A DNA stretch of 64,000 nt from Pseudaeromonas sp963677375 (GTDB lineage: Bacteria; Pseudomonadota; Gammaproteobacteria; Enterobacterales; Aeromonadaceae). The notes below the pieces were generated by a model that searched no databases, was not told the DNA's origin, and saw only the letters and a program-made list of their open reading frames with translations. Position 1 is the stretch's first letter. Each line of letters opens with the position of its first letter. Positions 1 through 9,583 of the stretch are shown piece after piece. The DNA is taken from assembly GCA_963677375.2 (NCBI GenBank), contig CAXXIF010000010.1, positions 124,001-188,000 on the forward strand. The letters are read 5' to 3'. Made by a program: the position numbers and the translations under genes.

Positions 1-97
1 TTCTTCAATAATGGCAAGGAAAAAAAAACGCAAGCCCTGAGGCTGCGAAACCGGCTCCCGACGCCAGAGGATGGACGTGGGGAGCCATATGTCAGGG

Positions 98-1102
98 TTA
101 CACTTTAGGCACAAAACCTACGGCGGCATATACCTGCTGCAGTGTCTTTTCAGCACGGGCCCGAGCCTTATCGGCACCACGGCTTAGCACGGACAGCAGA
201 TGGGCCTCATCGGCACGCAGGTCGTGGAACCTTTGCTGGATCGGCTCCAGCAGCGCAACGACTGCATCGGCGGTTTCACCTTTAAGGTGACCATACATCT
301 TGCCGGCAAAATGTTGCTCCAGCTCGACAATGGATTTCCCCGTGGCACCGTGCATCAACGTCAGCAAGTTGGAAACCCCTGGCTTCTCGGCAATATCAAA
401 GCGCACCACAGGCGGCTCTTCCGAATCGGTCATCGCCCGCTTGATTTTCTTGACGATGGATTTGGGATCTTCCAGCAGGCCAATGATGTTGTTCTGGTTA
501 TCATCGGACTTGGACATCTTCTTGGTTGGCTCCTGCAGACTCATCATCCGGGCGCCCTGCTCCGGAATAAAGGGTTCCGGCATGGTGAAGATGTCACCGT
601 ACAGCGTATTGAAGCGATAGGCGATATCCCGAGTCAGCTCCAGGTGCTGCTTCTGATCATGACCAACCGGTACCTGATTGGCCTGATACAGCAGGATATC
701 CGCCGCCATCAAGACTGGATAGCCAAACAAGCCGACGTTGACGTTATTCTCGTAACGCTGGGACTTGTCCTTGAACTGGGTCATGCGCGACAACTCACCC
801 ATCTGGGTATAACAATTCAGCACCCAACCCAGCTCAGCGTGCTGTGGCACATGAGATTGCAAAAAGACGGTACTTTTCTCCGGATCGATACCGACCGCCA
901 GATAGAGTGCCGCGGCGTCGAGACAGGCCTTGCGCAAGGCATGGGGGTCCTGACGGACGGTAATGGCATGCAGATCCACGATGCAATACAGGCAGTCATA
1001 ATCATCCTGCATGTGCACCCACTGACGCAGTGCTCCCATGTAATTACCGATCGTCAACTGCCCGGAAGGCTGGGCACCACTCAAAACAATGGGTTTTGTC
1101 AT
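98..1102 (-). CDS. trpS: Tryptophanyl-tRNA synthetase
   Basis: Charges tRNA-Trp with tryptophan in the cytoplasm, using ATP. The 334-residue length is normal for bacterial class I TrpRS. The HIGH-type signature appears near the N-terminus as TIGN within QPSGQLTIGNYMGAL, and the second class I signature is seen as KMSKS in the middle of the protein. It is the last gene of the rpe-gph-trpS run. Only 18 bases separate it from gph, so it is probably co-transcribed with it. This gene order matches that of enteric relatives downstream of dam. Nothing unusual was seen. Confidence 0.97.
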   Translation of the reverse strand: MTKPIVLSGAQPSGQLTIGNYMGALRQWVHMQDDYDCLYCIVDLHAITVRQDPHALRKACLDAAALYLAVGIDPEKSTVFLQSHVPQHAELGWVLNCYTQMGELSRMTQFKDKSQRYENNVNVGLFGYPVLMAADILLYQANQVPVGHDQKQHLELTRDIAYRFNTLYGDIFTMPEPFIPEQGARMMSLQEPTKKMSKSDDNQNNIIGLLEDPKSIVKKIKRAMTDSEEPPVVRFDIAEKPGVSNLLTLMHGATGKSIVELEQHFAGKMYGHLKGETADAVVALLEPIQQRFHDLRADEAHLLSVLSRGADKARARAEKTLQQVYAAVGFVPKV

Positions 1103-1120
1103 TTGCTTTCAAATTCCCTG

Positions 1121-1819
1121 TCAATGCGCCAGCAACATGTCACCAAGCTGGCAAAAATGGTCCATGACCCAATCCGGCTCACAGGCCGCTATGGGCTCAC
1201 CATGGTTATAACCGTAAGTCAGACCCACCACGGGGATGCCTGCCGCCTTGGCCGCCAGAACATCATTTCTGGAATCACCGATCATCAGGCTACGCGCAGG
1301 CGTGACCTGCAAGCGTTCACAGACATGCAGCAGGGGCTTGGGGTCAGGCTTGCGCTGTGGCAGCACATCGCCACCGAGTACACACTCGAACAATGAGCTC
1401 AGCCCCGCTTCATCCAGCAAGGGAGCCACGAAGGGATGAGGCTTGTTGGTCACCACCGCCATGCGGTAACCCGCACTTCGCAACCGTTGCAGCACCTTCT
1501 GGACATCGGGAAACAGCGTGAAGTTCCGACTCAGACCCGCCAGATAGTGGGCATCAAATTCCGCCCGCACCCGTGCCAGCAGTGTCGGGTCAATCGCCTG
1601 GTGCAACTCGTAGGATTGCACGATAGCCCGGCGCAACAACATATCGGCGCCGTTACCAATCCACTGTTTAACCTGTTCCAGACTGACACCGGGCAGACCA
1701 CAGGCCCGCAATGCCACATCAACCGCCAGATAGAGTTGAGGCACGCTATCAATCAAGGTGCCATCCAAATCGAACAGCAACAGATCGATATCAGCCTGCT
1801 TGTTGGTACGCTCAGCCAT
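1121..1819 (-). CDS. gph: Phosphoglycolate phosphatase (HAD family)
   Basis: Dephosphorylates 2-phosphoglycolate, a product of oxidative DNA damage repair. The HAD nucleophile motif is present as FDLDGTLIDS near the N-terminus, and the C-terminal acidic motif appears as GDSRNDVLAAKAAG. I chose the ATG at 1819, which gives an N-terminus MAERTNK. A longer frame reaches 1852, but it would run deep into rpe and lacks family similarity. With this start the gene overlaps the rpe stop by 8 bases, which suggests translational coupling. The position between rpe and trpS is the conserved one for gph. Confidence 0.95.
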   Translation of the reverse strand: MAERTNKQADIDLLLFDLDGTLIDSVPQLYLAVDVALRACGLPGVSLEQVKQWIGNGADMLLRRAIVQSYELHQAIDPTLLARVRAEFDAHYLAGLSRNFTLFPDVQKVLQRLRSAGYRMAVVTNKPHPFVAPLLDEAGLSSLFECVLGGDVLPQRKPDPKPLLHVCERLQVTPARSLMIGDSRNDVLAAKAAGIPVVGLTYGYNHGEPIAACEPDWVMDHFCQLGDMLLAH

Positions 1820-2486
1820 GAGCCAGAGCCAACTCGTGACGCATCTGGTCAATCACCGTCTTGTAATCCGGTTGACTGAAAATGGCAGAGCCCGCGACAA
1901 ACATATCAGCACCGGCGGCGGCAATCTCGCGGATGTTGTCGACCTTGACGCCGCCATCGATTTCCAGACGAATATCACGACCGCTGTCATCAATCAAACG
2001 GCGCACCTGACGCAGCTTATCCAGAGTCCCAGGAATAAAGCTCTGACCACCGAATCCTGGATTCACCGACATCAGTAAGATCACATCCAGCTTGTCCAGC
2101 ACATGATCGAGGTAGTGCAAGGGAGTAGCCGGATTGAACACCAGACCAGCCTGACAACCATGATCCTTGATCAACTGCAGGCTGCGGTCGATGTGTTCGG
2201 AGGTCTCAGGATGGAAGGTAATCAAGGATGCCCCCGCCTTGGCAAAGTCTGGGATCAGACGATCGACCGGCTTGACCATCAGATGCACATCAATCGGTGC
2301 CTGAATACCGTAGTGACGCAGCGCCTGGCAAACCATAGGGCCAATGGTCAGGTTCGGCACATAGTGATTGTCCATCACATCAAAGTGCACTACATCTGCA
2401 CCGGCAGCCAAAACCTTGGCGACATCTTCACCCAGACGAGCAAAGTCAGCCGAGAGAATGGAGGGAGCAATCAGAAACTCTTTCAT
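1812..2486 (-). CDS. rpe: Ribulose-phosphate 3-epimerase
   Basis: Interconverts ribulose 5-phosphate and xylulose 5-phosphate in the pentose phosphate pathway. The TIM-barrel family sequence is strongly conserved: the N-terminus reads KEFLIAPSILSADFARLGED, followed by HFDVMDNHYVPNLTIGP, the phosphate-binding VNPGFGGQSF, and EIDGGV. The start at 2486 (MKEFLIAPS) matches relatives. An upstream in-frame ATG at 2498 would add four residues and cannot be excluded. The gene is coupled to gph by an 8-base overlap and lies 78 bases downstream of dam. Confidence 0.96.
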   Translation of the reverse strand: MKEFLIAPSILSADFARLGEDVAKVLAAGADVVHFDVMDNHYVPNLTIGPMVCQALRHYGIQAPIDVHLMVKPVDRLIPDFAKAGASLITFHPETSEHIDRSLQLIKDHGCQAGLVFNPATPLHYLDHVLDKLDVILLMSVNPGFGGQSFIPGTLDKLRQVRRLIDDSGRDIRLEIDGGVKVDNIREIAAAGADMFVAGSAIFSQPDYKTVIDQMRHELALAHG

Positions 2487-2564
2487 CTGTTCAATCATCC
2501 GAGTTGAAAAGTAAATCGGCCAAATAGTACTCCAAGCAGGAGAACGACTCTAGACCACAACGAC

Positions 2565-3401
2565 TCACGTCTTGTCAAAATCCATTCCGGGCAAATAGAG
2601 CGCCAGCAGTTCGCCTACCTTGTTGCGATTTCCGGCGCTGCGACTGATGGTCCGCTTGACCTGGATTTCATCCAGCGATGCCCCACGATAGAGCTCATAG
2701 GTCAGCGCGGTGGCATGGTTACTGATCAATACCGGCACCTGCTTTTCCTGCACCGTATGTCGAGCCAACCGGGCCAGCAACGCCTGGTCATCCAGAGAGA
2801 ATCCCTTGGCGGCATAGGTCGTGAAATTGGCAGAACTGGAAAGTGGTACATAGGGCGGATCGCAATACACCACATGATCCGCGTCCAACCGTTCGAAGGT
2901 CTTGGAATAGCATTCACAGATGAAAGTGGCACGCTGAGCCTTCTCGGCAAAAAACCACAGCTCATCTTCCGGGAAATAGGGACGTTTGTACTTGCCAAAG
3001 GGAACATTGAATCCCCCCTTCTTGTTATAACGACACAGGCCGTTGTAACCATGGCGGTTCAGATACAGAAATAGCGCGGCCCGATCCCGTGGTTCCTGAC
3101 ATTGATTAAACGCCAGCCGTAGCTCGAAATAGGCTTCGCGCTGGTTATTGCTGTCGACAAATAGCTGACGCGCCTGCTGGATCACGGCATCCGGCTGGTG
3201 CTTCAGCAGGTTATAGAAGTCGATGAGATCCGGATTAATATCCGCGAGCAGATAGGCCTCATAGTCGGTATTGAGAAATACTGACCCGGCGCCGACAAAA
3301 GGCTCGACCAGAACCCGTCCCTGTGGCAATCGGGCCGTGATCGCTTCGACCAGGGCATACTTGCCACCAGCCCATTTGAGAAATGCGCGCGTTTTTTTCA
3401 T
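2565..3401 (-). CDS. dam: DNA adenine methyltransferase Dam
   Basis: Methylates the adenine of GATC sites and so directs mismatch repair, replication timing and gene expression. The S-adenosylmethionine motif EPFVGAGSVF lies near residues 32-42, and the catalytic motif DPPY is seen in YCDPPYVPLS. The N-terminal FLKWAGGK is typical of the family. The length of 278 residues equals that of gammaproteobacterial Dam. The gene lies downstream of damX, as in enteric bacteria, but a terminator-like hairpin sits between them. Confidence 0.97.
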   Translation of the reverse strand: MKKTRAFLKWAGGKYALVEAITARLPQGRVLVEPFVGAGSVFLNTDYEAYLLADINPDLIDFYNLLKHQPDAVIQQARQLFVDSNNQREAYFELRLAFNQCQEPRDRAALFLYLNRHGYNGLCRYNKKGGFNVPFGKYKRPYFPEDELWFFAEKAQRATFICECYSKTFERLDADHVVYCDPPYVPLSSSANFTTYAAKGFSLDDQALLARLARHTVQEKQVPVLISNHATALTYELYRGASLDEIQVKRTISRSAGNRNKVGELLALYLPGMDFDKT

Positions 3402-3434
3402 CGATGCGTTGTCATGCTAAAGCGGTCACTCGCC

Positions 3435-3464
3435 ACAAAAAAGGGGGCGCATTGTAGCCCCCTC
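3435..3464 (-). terminator. Rho-independent terminator between damX and dam
   Basis: On the minus strand a GGGGGC/GCCCCC stem with an 8-base loop is followed by six T residues. It lies just after the damX stop and before the dam start, so it would reduce read-through from the aroK-aroB-damX genes into dam. Confidence 0.8.
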
Positions 3465-3488
3465 CGGAAGTTGATACCACGCTCGTGG

Positions 3489-5048
3489 TTATTTCATCTC
3501 TTTTTGCACCTGACCAAACGATTTGGGCCAGGGCTGACTCTGTTTCAGTGCGGCAGGCATACCATTGATAGCCGCCTTCGCTTGCTTTGCCGAGGCGTAT
3601 TCCCCCTGAATCAGCACATACCAAGGCTTGGCTTGGAACTCGGTCTGATAAATCCAGTAGCGCCCCGCCAGCTTATTTTGTTTGGCATACTGCAGCAAGG
3701 GAGCTACCTCACCGGAGGCTGACAACTGCACCGTATAGCTACGTAGCGGTTTCTTCTTGAGTTCACTATTACTGCCCAGAATGGTGTTAGCTTTGACCAC
3801 GGGCGCTTTTACGGCCGGTTTACTGGTTTTATGACTCGGCTCTGTGGGGGATGAAACTGTACCCGTAACTGGCGTCGTCGCAGCGGCAGCGCTGGCCACC
3901 GATTGTTTGCCGCCGGTAAACTCATCCACCAGAGGCTGCATCTGCGCCAGTGAAGTAACGGCCCCGGAAACAGCAACAGTCGACACGGCTCCAGAGGTTG
4001 TCTCATGCGCGGCAGAAGCCGGTTTATCTGTCTCCTGATTAGCCATGATCTCCTTGACCACAGTATCAGCGATCACCACGCGACGCTTGTCAGCCGGAGC
4101 CTGCTCATTCAGATCCAGATTACCCACAGCATCGCCTGGCAACTGGGTTTTATCCTCCACCACCTGGATACTTTTTTGCGCCGGAATAACCGTAGCTGGC
4201 GCAGCGGAAGCTGCCACATTACCCGTTTGGGAAGCGGAACCTTGCGGTGATTCCTGACCCTGATTGAGAAGTGAGGGAATAGCCCAACTCAGCAACAACA
4301 CCAGAGCCGCGACAACACCAAGGGTTGCAATAACCTTATTGGTCGGCAAAGCGGGTCTTTTCAATACACTTTTCTTAGTCATGATACTCTCCGCGAGCGC
4401 AACAATTTGACCAGGATTACCAGCACACAGCCTCAGTTTGTCCGCAAGGGCGGCTGGATTTGGCAACAACGCATAATAACCGGCCCGAAGCAGACAGTAC
4501 TCGAGCAACGCCATTTGCTCATCCATAGGAAGCGGCTCTATCTCCAACTCCAGAGCAGGGCCAATGTGACCATCTAGACGGCGAGCATGTTGCTCGCACC
4601 AGGAAGCCAGCCCACAGAGTAACACACTGATTTTGTGTGGATGTGGCAACGCCGCATTAATGGAATACAAATCCCAAAGCTCGGAAACTAGCTCATCAGG
4701 CGCCAGATCGGCATCATCAACCACCAGCAGTAAATGACTGGACTCGACCCCCAGCAAACGGAATAAGGTATCGGCGCAGTTATCTTCCGGATCGAAAACC
4801 GAGAGCGGCACCAATTGTGTAATCAGGGTTTCACGTAAACGGGCGAGTGTCTGTGTCGATTGGCAACTGAGATAGGCGACTCGCCAAGGAGTCTCAAACA
4901 TCGACAGGAGTTGCTCACACATTAATGTGCGGCCACTCCCTGTAGAACCCGATAAGAAGATGAAAGGAGCTGAAATCGCCAGCAGATGACTCAATCGCAA
5001 CCTCAGTTGCGTTTGACTGGCTAGTAATGGAAGCTCCTGAGGTGTCAC
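3489..5048 (-). CDS. damX: Cell division protein DamX
   Basis: Inner-membrane protein of the divisome; SPOR domains bind denuded glycan strands at the septum. At the N-terminus there is an AAA-type ATPase-like region with a P-loop-like GSTGSGRT at about residues 34-41. One membrane helix follows at about residues 243-263, then a long low-complexity Ala/Thr/Val-rich periplasmic linker, then a C-terminal SPOR domain at about residues 435-515. This layout and the 519-residue length fit DamX. Its stop overlaps the aroB start region by four bases, so the two are translationally coupled. Its location between aroB and dam is the conserved one. Confidence 0.93.
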   Translation of the reverse strand: MTPQELPLLASQTQLRLRLSHLLAISAPFIFLSGSTGSGRTLMCEQLLSMFETPWRVAYLSCQSTQTLARLRETLITQLVPLSVFDPEDNCADTLFRLLGVESSHLLLVVDDADLAPDELVSELWDLYSINAALPHPHKISVLLCGLASWCEQHARRLDGHIGPALELEIEPLPMDEQMALLEYCLLRAGYYALLPNPAALADKLRLCAGNPGQIVALAESIMTKKSVLKRPALPTNKVIATLGVVAALVLLLSWAIPSLLNQGQESPQGSASQTGNVAASAAPATVIPAQKSIQVVEDKTQLPGDAVGNLDLNEQAPADKRRVVIADTVVKEIMANQETDKPASAAHETTSGAVSTVAVSGAVTSLAQMQPLVDEFTGGKQSVASAAAATTPVTGTVSSPTEPSHKTSKPAVKAPVVKANTILGSNSELKKKPLRSYTVQLSASGEVAPLLQYAKQNKLAGRYWIYQTEFQAKPWYVLIQGEYASAKQAKAAINGMPAALKQSQPWPKSFGQVQKEMK

Positions 5049-6127
5049 ACCAGGGGACCCATTTCGATAACCGACTGCAGCACGGATTCCGAAACATCAG
5101 AGAACAGCTCGGCATGACCAATGGTTGTCGGCAAAATCAAACGCAACTTGCCGGCTAGTACCTTCTTATCCCGCATCATATGACGCATAAATACGGGAAA
5201 CCCCATATCGCTGGGCGCACAGAGCGGTAATTGAGCTGCAGCTAACAAGCGTTGAATTCTGCCCACCTGTTCACGAGTCAGGAGACCCAGTTGCAGCGAT
5301 GTTTCAGCGGCCAAGACAGTACCAGCGGCAACGGCTTCGCCATGCAGCCAGTTTCCATACCCCTGTTCCGCCTCGATGGCATGACCAAAGGTATGACCCA
5401 AATTGAGCAGTGCTCGGACACTGGTTTCCGTCTCATCTTGTGAAACGACATCCGCTTTGATAGCGCAGCAGCGCAAGATAGTCTGGATCAGTAATGGCGT
5501 ATCCAGAGCCATCAGCCCTGCCATATGCCGCTCCAGCCAAGTAAAGAAATCAGCGTCCCAGATGATGCCGTATTTAATCACCTCGGCCAGACCTGCCGAC
5601 AATTCCCGTAGCGGAAGCGTCTTCAGGCAATCGGTGTCAATAATGACCGCTTTGGGCTGATAGAAAGCCCCTATCATATTTTTCCCCAGCGGATGATTAA
5701 CACCCGTCTTGCCACCCACTGAAGAATCAACTTGAGAAAGCAGTGTGGTCGGGATCTGGATAAATGGCACGCCACGCTGATAACTAGCAGCTGCAAATCC
5801 GGTCAAATCTCCAATCACGCCGCCACCTAGTGCAATCAAGGTGGTATCACGGCCATGCCCACCCTCTAGTAGGGCAGACATGATAGTTGTAAAACTTTCC
5901 AGGGTTTTGAAGACTTCGCCATCCGGCAGGATACATGTATCCAGTTGATAACCATCCAGCGTCTGCTGAACCTGGTGCAGGTAGAGGGGAGCCACAGTCT
6001 CGTTGGTCACGATCATGACGCGTTGACCACGAATGGCTGAAGCGAATAGCTCACGCTGGGCAAGCAGACCAGAACCTATCGAAATCGGATAGCTTCTATC
6101 AGCAAGTTCAACATTTAACCGTTCCAT
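5045..6127 (-). CDS. aroB: 3-Dehydroquinate synthase
   Basis: Second step of the shikimate pathway: converts DAHP to 3-dehydroquinate using NAD and a divalent metal. The NAD-binding glycine-rich segment GGGVIGDLTGFAAASY, the PTTLLSQVDSSVGGKTG motif and metal-ligand histidines in the LGHTFGHAIE segment are all visible. At 360 residues it has the family length. It lies 22 bases downstream of aroK and overlaps damX, forming an aroK-aroB-damX operon. Confidence 0.97.
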   Translation of the reverse strand: MERLNVELADRSYPISIGSGLLAQRELFASAIRGQRVMIVTNETVAPLYLHQVQQTLDGYQLDTCILPDGEVFKTLESFTTIMSALLEGGHGRDTTLIALGGGVIGDLTGFAAASYQRGVPFIQIPTTLLSQVDSSVGGKTGVNHPLGKNMIGAFYQPKAVIIDTDCLKTLPLRELSAGLAEVIKYGIIWDADFFTWLERHMAGLMALDTPLLIQTILRCCAIKADVVSQDETETSVRALLNLGHTFGHAIEAEQGYGNWLHGEAVAAGTVLAAETSLQLGLLTREQVGRIQRLLAAAQLPLCAPSDMGFPVFMRHMMRDKKVLAGKLRLILPTTIGHAELFSDVSESVLQSVIEMGPLV

Positions 6128-6149
6128 GACACCCCTACCTCATCAAAAA

Positions 6150-6668
6150 CTACAATCCCAATAACTGAGCAATCTGATTCGCAACTAACTTAGCGCTCTG
6201 TTCATCGGTTTTCACCACATAGTCGGCGACTTCCTGATACAAGGGTTCACGTTCGTCAGCCAAGCGCAGCAATACATCCCGAGGATCTTCCTCGGTTTGC
6301 AGCAAAGGACGGCGCTTGTCACGCTGGGTGCGTGCGAACTGTTTTTCAATTGGTGTCTCAAGGTAGACAACAATACCTCGCGCAGAGAGCCGATTTCGGG
6401 TCTGGGCGCTTTTGACAGCACCACCACCGGTTGCCAGTACTATGCCCTGCATTTCGGTCAAATCACCAATAACCTGTTCTTCTCGCTTGCGGAATCCTTC
6501 TTCGCCTTCGACATCGAAGACCCAAGCAATGTCAGCACCGGTACGGCGCTCAATTTCCACATCTGAGTCGTAAAACTCCATATGCAGCTGATCAGCCAGA
6601 TGTTTACCAATAGTGCTTTTACCTGCCCCCATGGGGCCCACAAGGAAAATGTTGCGTTTTTCAGCCAT
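6150..6668 (-). CDS. aroK: Shikimate kinase I
   Basis: Phosphorylates shikimate at O3 with ATP in aromatic amino acid synthesis. The Walker A motif GPMGAGKST is at residues 11-19 when starting from MAEKRNIFLV at 6668. That start matches relatives, while a frame-extending ATG lies at 6680. The shikimate-binding DSDVEIERR segment and the GGGA motif are seen. It is the first gene of the aroK-aroB-damX operon. Its promoter must lie in the 6669-6883 gap, between it and the pilQ terminator. Confidence 0.96.
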   Translation of the reverse strand: MAEKRNIFLVGPMGAGKSTIGKHLADQLHMEFYDSDVEIERRTGADIAWVFDVEGEEGFRKREEQVIGDLTEMQGIVLATGGGAVKSAQTRNRLSARGIVVYLETPIEKQFARTQRDKRRPLLQTEEDPRDVLLRLADEREPLYQEVADYVVKTDEQSAKLVANQIAQLLGL

Positions 6669-6883
6669 TTTATTCGTCAATAATCAAAACAAACCTGCCC
6701 GCAATAGTGGCGGGAACCCAGGACAAAAAATCCCTAACGTTCGAAACTGGACGGGGAATTATGCAGCAGCGTCCGGATGTTGGCAACCAGCCATCCAACG
6801 CCGATCAAAAAAACGCCCGTCTAGATGGCTAATGAAATCCCCAAAGCACCTTCATTCCCAAGCATGTCGTTTATGAACATCAC

Positions 6884-6917
6884 ATAAAAAAACCCGGCAC
6901 GGTGCCGGGTTTTTTAT
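6884..6917 (-). terminator. Terminator downstream of pilQ
   Basis: A perfect AACCCGGCAC/GTGCCGGGTT hairpin is flanked by an A run on the left and a T run on the right, so it can act in both directions. On the minus strand it ends the pilM-Q operon right after the pilQ stop. The remaining 6669-6883 region shows no gene. Confidence 0.88.
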
Positions 6918-6933
6918 GCCATCAAATGCTCGC

Positions 6934-9042
6934 TTAAATCGACTCAAGCACTATCTTGGGTGTGACGAAAATCAACAACTCTCGCTTGCTGTTTTTCTCA
7001 CTGGTACTGCGGAACAGGAATCCAACACCAGGAATGTCACCCAACACTGGGACTTTGGTGACATCTTTTTTCATGGTCTGTTGATAGATACCACCCAGTA
7101 CCAACGTCTCACCATTATCGACCAACACTTGAGTACTAATCTGTTGCGTGTTGATGGCAGTTCCCGTGCCCGTTCCCGTCTTCACTTCCTGACCCAAAGT
7201 ATCCTGAGTTACGGTTAGATCAAGAATCACACGATTATCAGGTGTTATATGAGGTGTGACCTTGAGACTCAGCACCGCTTTTTTCCATTCAACCGTGGTG
7301 GCGCCACTAGAGCTAGATGTATTGCTCGGGAATTCGGTACCTTGCTCGATAATCGCCTCTTTTTGATTGGAAGTCGTCACACGCGGACTGGCGATAATCT
7401 CGGCTTTGTTTTCCTGTTCCAAAGCACTCAATTCTAAGTCCAGTAGAGTTCCATCCGCCAATTTGGCGACCTGAAACGCGATACTACCTGCGGCACTGGC
7501 AACTGGTAAATTCACATTCAAACGGTCACTTACATTATCGCCTGTTGGTACTGTGCCTCCCGCGACGGAATCATTCCCCTCGATAGTTCCCGAAATGGAA
7601 CCGTTATTTTCGGCCTTGGTAACGCCCCAACGAACACCGAGCTGCTCATCCACGCCATCGTCAATGGTGACCATTCTAGCCTCAATGACAACCTGCTTCA
7701 CCGGAATATCCAGAACCTGCAGCATGCGCTTGATATGGTCGATCACATCAGGTGTATCTTTCACCAACAGGGTATTGGTACGGTCATCAACGCTCACAGC
7801 GCCCCGACTCGAAAGCAAACGGGTCTTGTCTGTTGACAACAAGCCCGCTATTTCGCCTGCCTTGGCATAGTTGACTTGAATATATTCCGTAATCAAGGGA
7901 GCAAGTTCAGCGACCTGATTCTTGCTCTCCAGTGACTGTTTCTCCCGATCCGCAATTTCTTTCGCTGGTGCAACCAGCAAAATATTACCATCCAACCGCT
8001 TATCGAGCCCTTTCACCTTCAGGACCGTATCCAGAGCCTGCTCCCAAGGTACTCCGTCCAAACGCAAGGTTATATTGCCAGCAACAGAGTCGGTGGTAAC
8101 CAGATTGAAATTATTAAAGTCAGCAATAAGCTGCAATACCGTCCGGATAGGAACATCCTGGAAATTGAGTGAAATAGGCTTGCCTTGATATTTGACTTTA
8201 CTTGCATCCGCTTTCGCTGCAGCGGTCATTTTCTTGGGTGCAACCTCAATCATGAACAGGTTTTGAGCCTGGTCATAACGGTAATCAAAACCACCACTGA
8301 CTGACAAGTCGAGAACAATATCATTGCCTTGCTTAGACACATCAACCTTGCCAACCGGAGTGGCAAAATCCGTAACATCCATCAACGCAACTAATTCGTC
8401 CGCTACCGCGGTCGCATGAAACTTGGCAATCACATGACTGCCGCGATTCGTAATGTCGACAGCCGCCGATGAATTATCGAGGCCAACCAGAAGTTGGCCT
8501 TGGCCATCTTTCCCACGGCGGAAATCGATACTTTTGATGCGATTAATCGTAGATGCAGTAGACACTGAACTCTTTGTGGATAAAGGAGTTGCAGTTACGG
8601 ATTGAGCCTTGGACGGAGCACTCACCGCAACAGTGGCCGGTGTTGCTTGTTCTGCCTGGCCTAAAGTCACCAGCAATGAATTACCACTTTGATTGATTTG
8701 ATAAGGCATCAATTGCTTCAGATCAACCAACACATCCAAGCCAGTACCATTAGATACAACATCGATTTTTTGAACACCTTTTCGTTCAACCGGTATTTGG
8801 TTCATCGTCAAGGCAGAGCTGGAGTCCGCAACCTGTAATAGCAACTGGTTGGGTTGATATTTTAAACGGTCGACGAACGAAGTTACTGGCTGGTCAAAGG
8901 AAAGTTCCAATTGCAACTGACCTGCCATCAGAGGATTGACCTTTATGTGCTCAAGCTTGGATGAAGCTTCAGCAGGCAACCAGACTCCGGCCAAAACAGC
9001 CAGCATGATAAATTGTCCGATCCTTGATTTTTGTTGATTCAT
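6934..9042 (-). CDS. pilQ: Type IV pilus secretin PilQ
   Basis: Outer-membrane ring through which the type IV pilus leaves the cell. A signal peptide is present at the N-terminus. It is followed by two AMIN-like peptidoglycan-binding segments, a secretin/TonB short N-terminal domain near residues 295-350 (ISLNFQDVPIRTVLQLIADF), an N1 domain, and the C-terminal secretin beta-barrel ending with GDIPGVGFLFR and LLIFVTPKI. The length of 702 residues is typical. A good Shine-Dalgarno (AGGAAAGG) precedes the start. It is the last gene of pilMNOPQ, followed directly by a terminator. Confidence 0.96.
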   Translation of the reverse strand: MNQQKSRIGQFIMLAVLAGVWLPAEASSKLEHIKVNPLMAGQLQLELSFDQPVTSFVDRLKYQPNQLLLQVADSSSALTMNQIPVERKGVQKIDVVSNGTGLDVLVDLKQLMPYQINQSGNSLLVTLGQAEQATPATVAVSAPSKAQSVTATPLSTKSSVSTASTINRIKSIDFRRGKDGQGQLLVGLDNSSAAVDITNRGSHVIAKFHATAVADELVALMDVTDFATPVGKVDVSKQGNDIVLDLSVSGGFDYRYDQAQNLFMIEVAPKKMTAAAKADASKVKYQGKPISLNFQDVPIRTVLQLIADFNNFNLVTTDSVAGNITLRLDGVPWEQALDTVLKVKGLDKRLDGNILLVAPAKEIADREKQSLESKNQVAELAPLITEYIQVNYAKAGEIAGLLSTDKTRLLSSRGAVSVDDRTNTLLVKDTPDVIDHIKRMLQVLDIPVKQVVIEARMVTIDDGVDEQLGVRWGVTKAENNGSISGTIEGNDSVAGGTVPTGDNVSDRLNVNLPVASAAGSIAFQVAKLADGTLLDLELSALEQENKAEIIASPRVTTSNQKEAIIEQGTEFPSNTSSSSGATTVEWKKAVLSLKVTPHITPDNRVILDLTVTQDTLGQEVKTGTGTGTAINTQQISTQVLVDNGETLVLGGIYQQTMKKDVTKVPVLGDIPGVGFLFRSTSEKNSKRELLIFVTPKIVLESI

Positions 9043-9064
9043 AATCCTTTCCTGCCTGCGCGAC

Positions 9065-9583
9065 TTATTCCGCCACCAAAATATTCAGCTTGGTTGTTCT
9101 TTTGGTCCAACAACCCTTGCCATCGGGAACAAATTCCTGAAGCTCTACGGCATCAGGTTTAATCATGGTGATCAGTCCATGGTTTAACCCCATGTACTGT
9201 CCTTGGGCAACACGATAAACCTCACCTTCTTGTGAACTTATCAATGCCCACAGATGACCATTGATTCCCATAGTTCCCCGCATAGAGAGATTATCCAGAG
9301 AGTATTGCTCCAAGGGTTCCTTCACCCGACCGACATCCGGTTGTAAACAGTCCTTTTTGGCCACTTGAGTGGGCATCGCCAATTCAGGCTGAGGCTCAGT
9401 AAATGGTGTTCTATCCGCCGCAATGAACTTCATCGCTTCAAAGTTTTTAATAACGGGGAGAGGCTCAATCGGTAATGCCGGTCTACTTTTTACCTGAGTC
9501 ACATAATCATGGAGTTCATCACTACCGGTGCAAGCACCTAAAAAAAGCACCATAAAAATAGAAAGAAGTAAGCGATTCATCAT
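9065..9583 (-). CDS. pilP: Type IV pilus assembly lipoprotein PilP
   Basis: Inner-membrane lipoprotein that connects the PilNO complex to the PilQ secretin. The N-terminal signal ends with a lipobox, LGAC, near residue 18. The family motif SLDNLSMRGTMG, at about residues 95-105, lies in the folded C-terminal domain. The start overlaps the end of pilO by four bases (ATGA). A strong GGAGGGAG Shine-Dalgarno precedes it, and a second ATG follows at once, so the first residue is uncertain by one. Confidence 0.95.
   Translation of the reverse strand: MMNRLLLSIFMVLFLGACTGSDELHDYVTQVKSRPALPIEPLPVIKNFEAMKFIAADRTPFTEPQPELAMPTQVAKKDCLQPDVGRVKEPLEQYSLDNLSMRGTMGINGHLWALISSQEGEVYRVAQGQYMGLNHGLITMIKPDAVELQEFVPDGKGCWTKRTTKLNILVAE

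Noticed and set aside
200..1396. Long plus-strand open frame opposite trpS and gph
   Set aside because: It runs antisense to two strongly conserved genes and has no recognisable family features.
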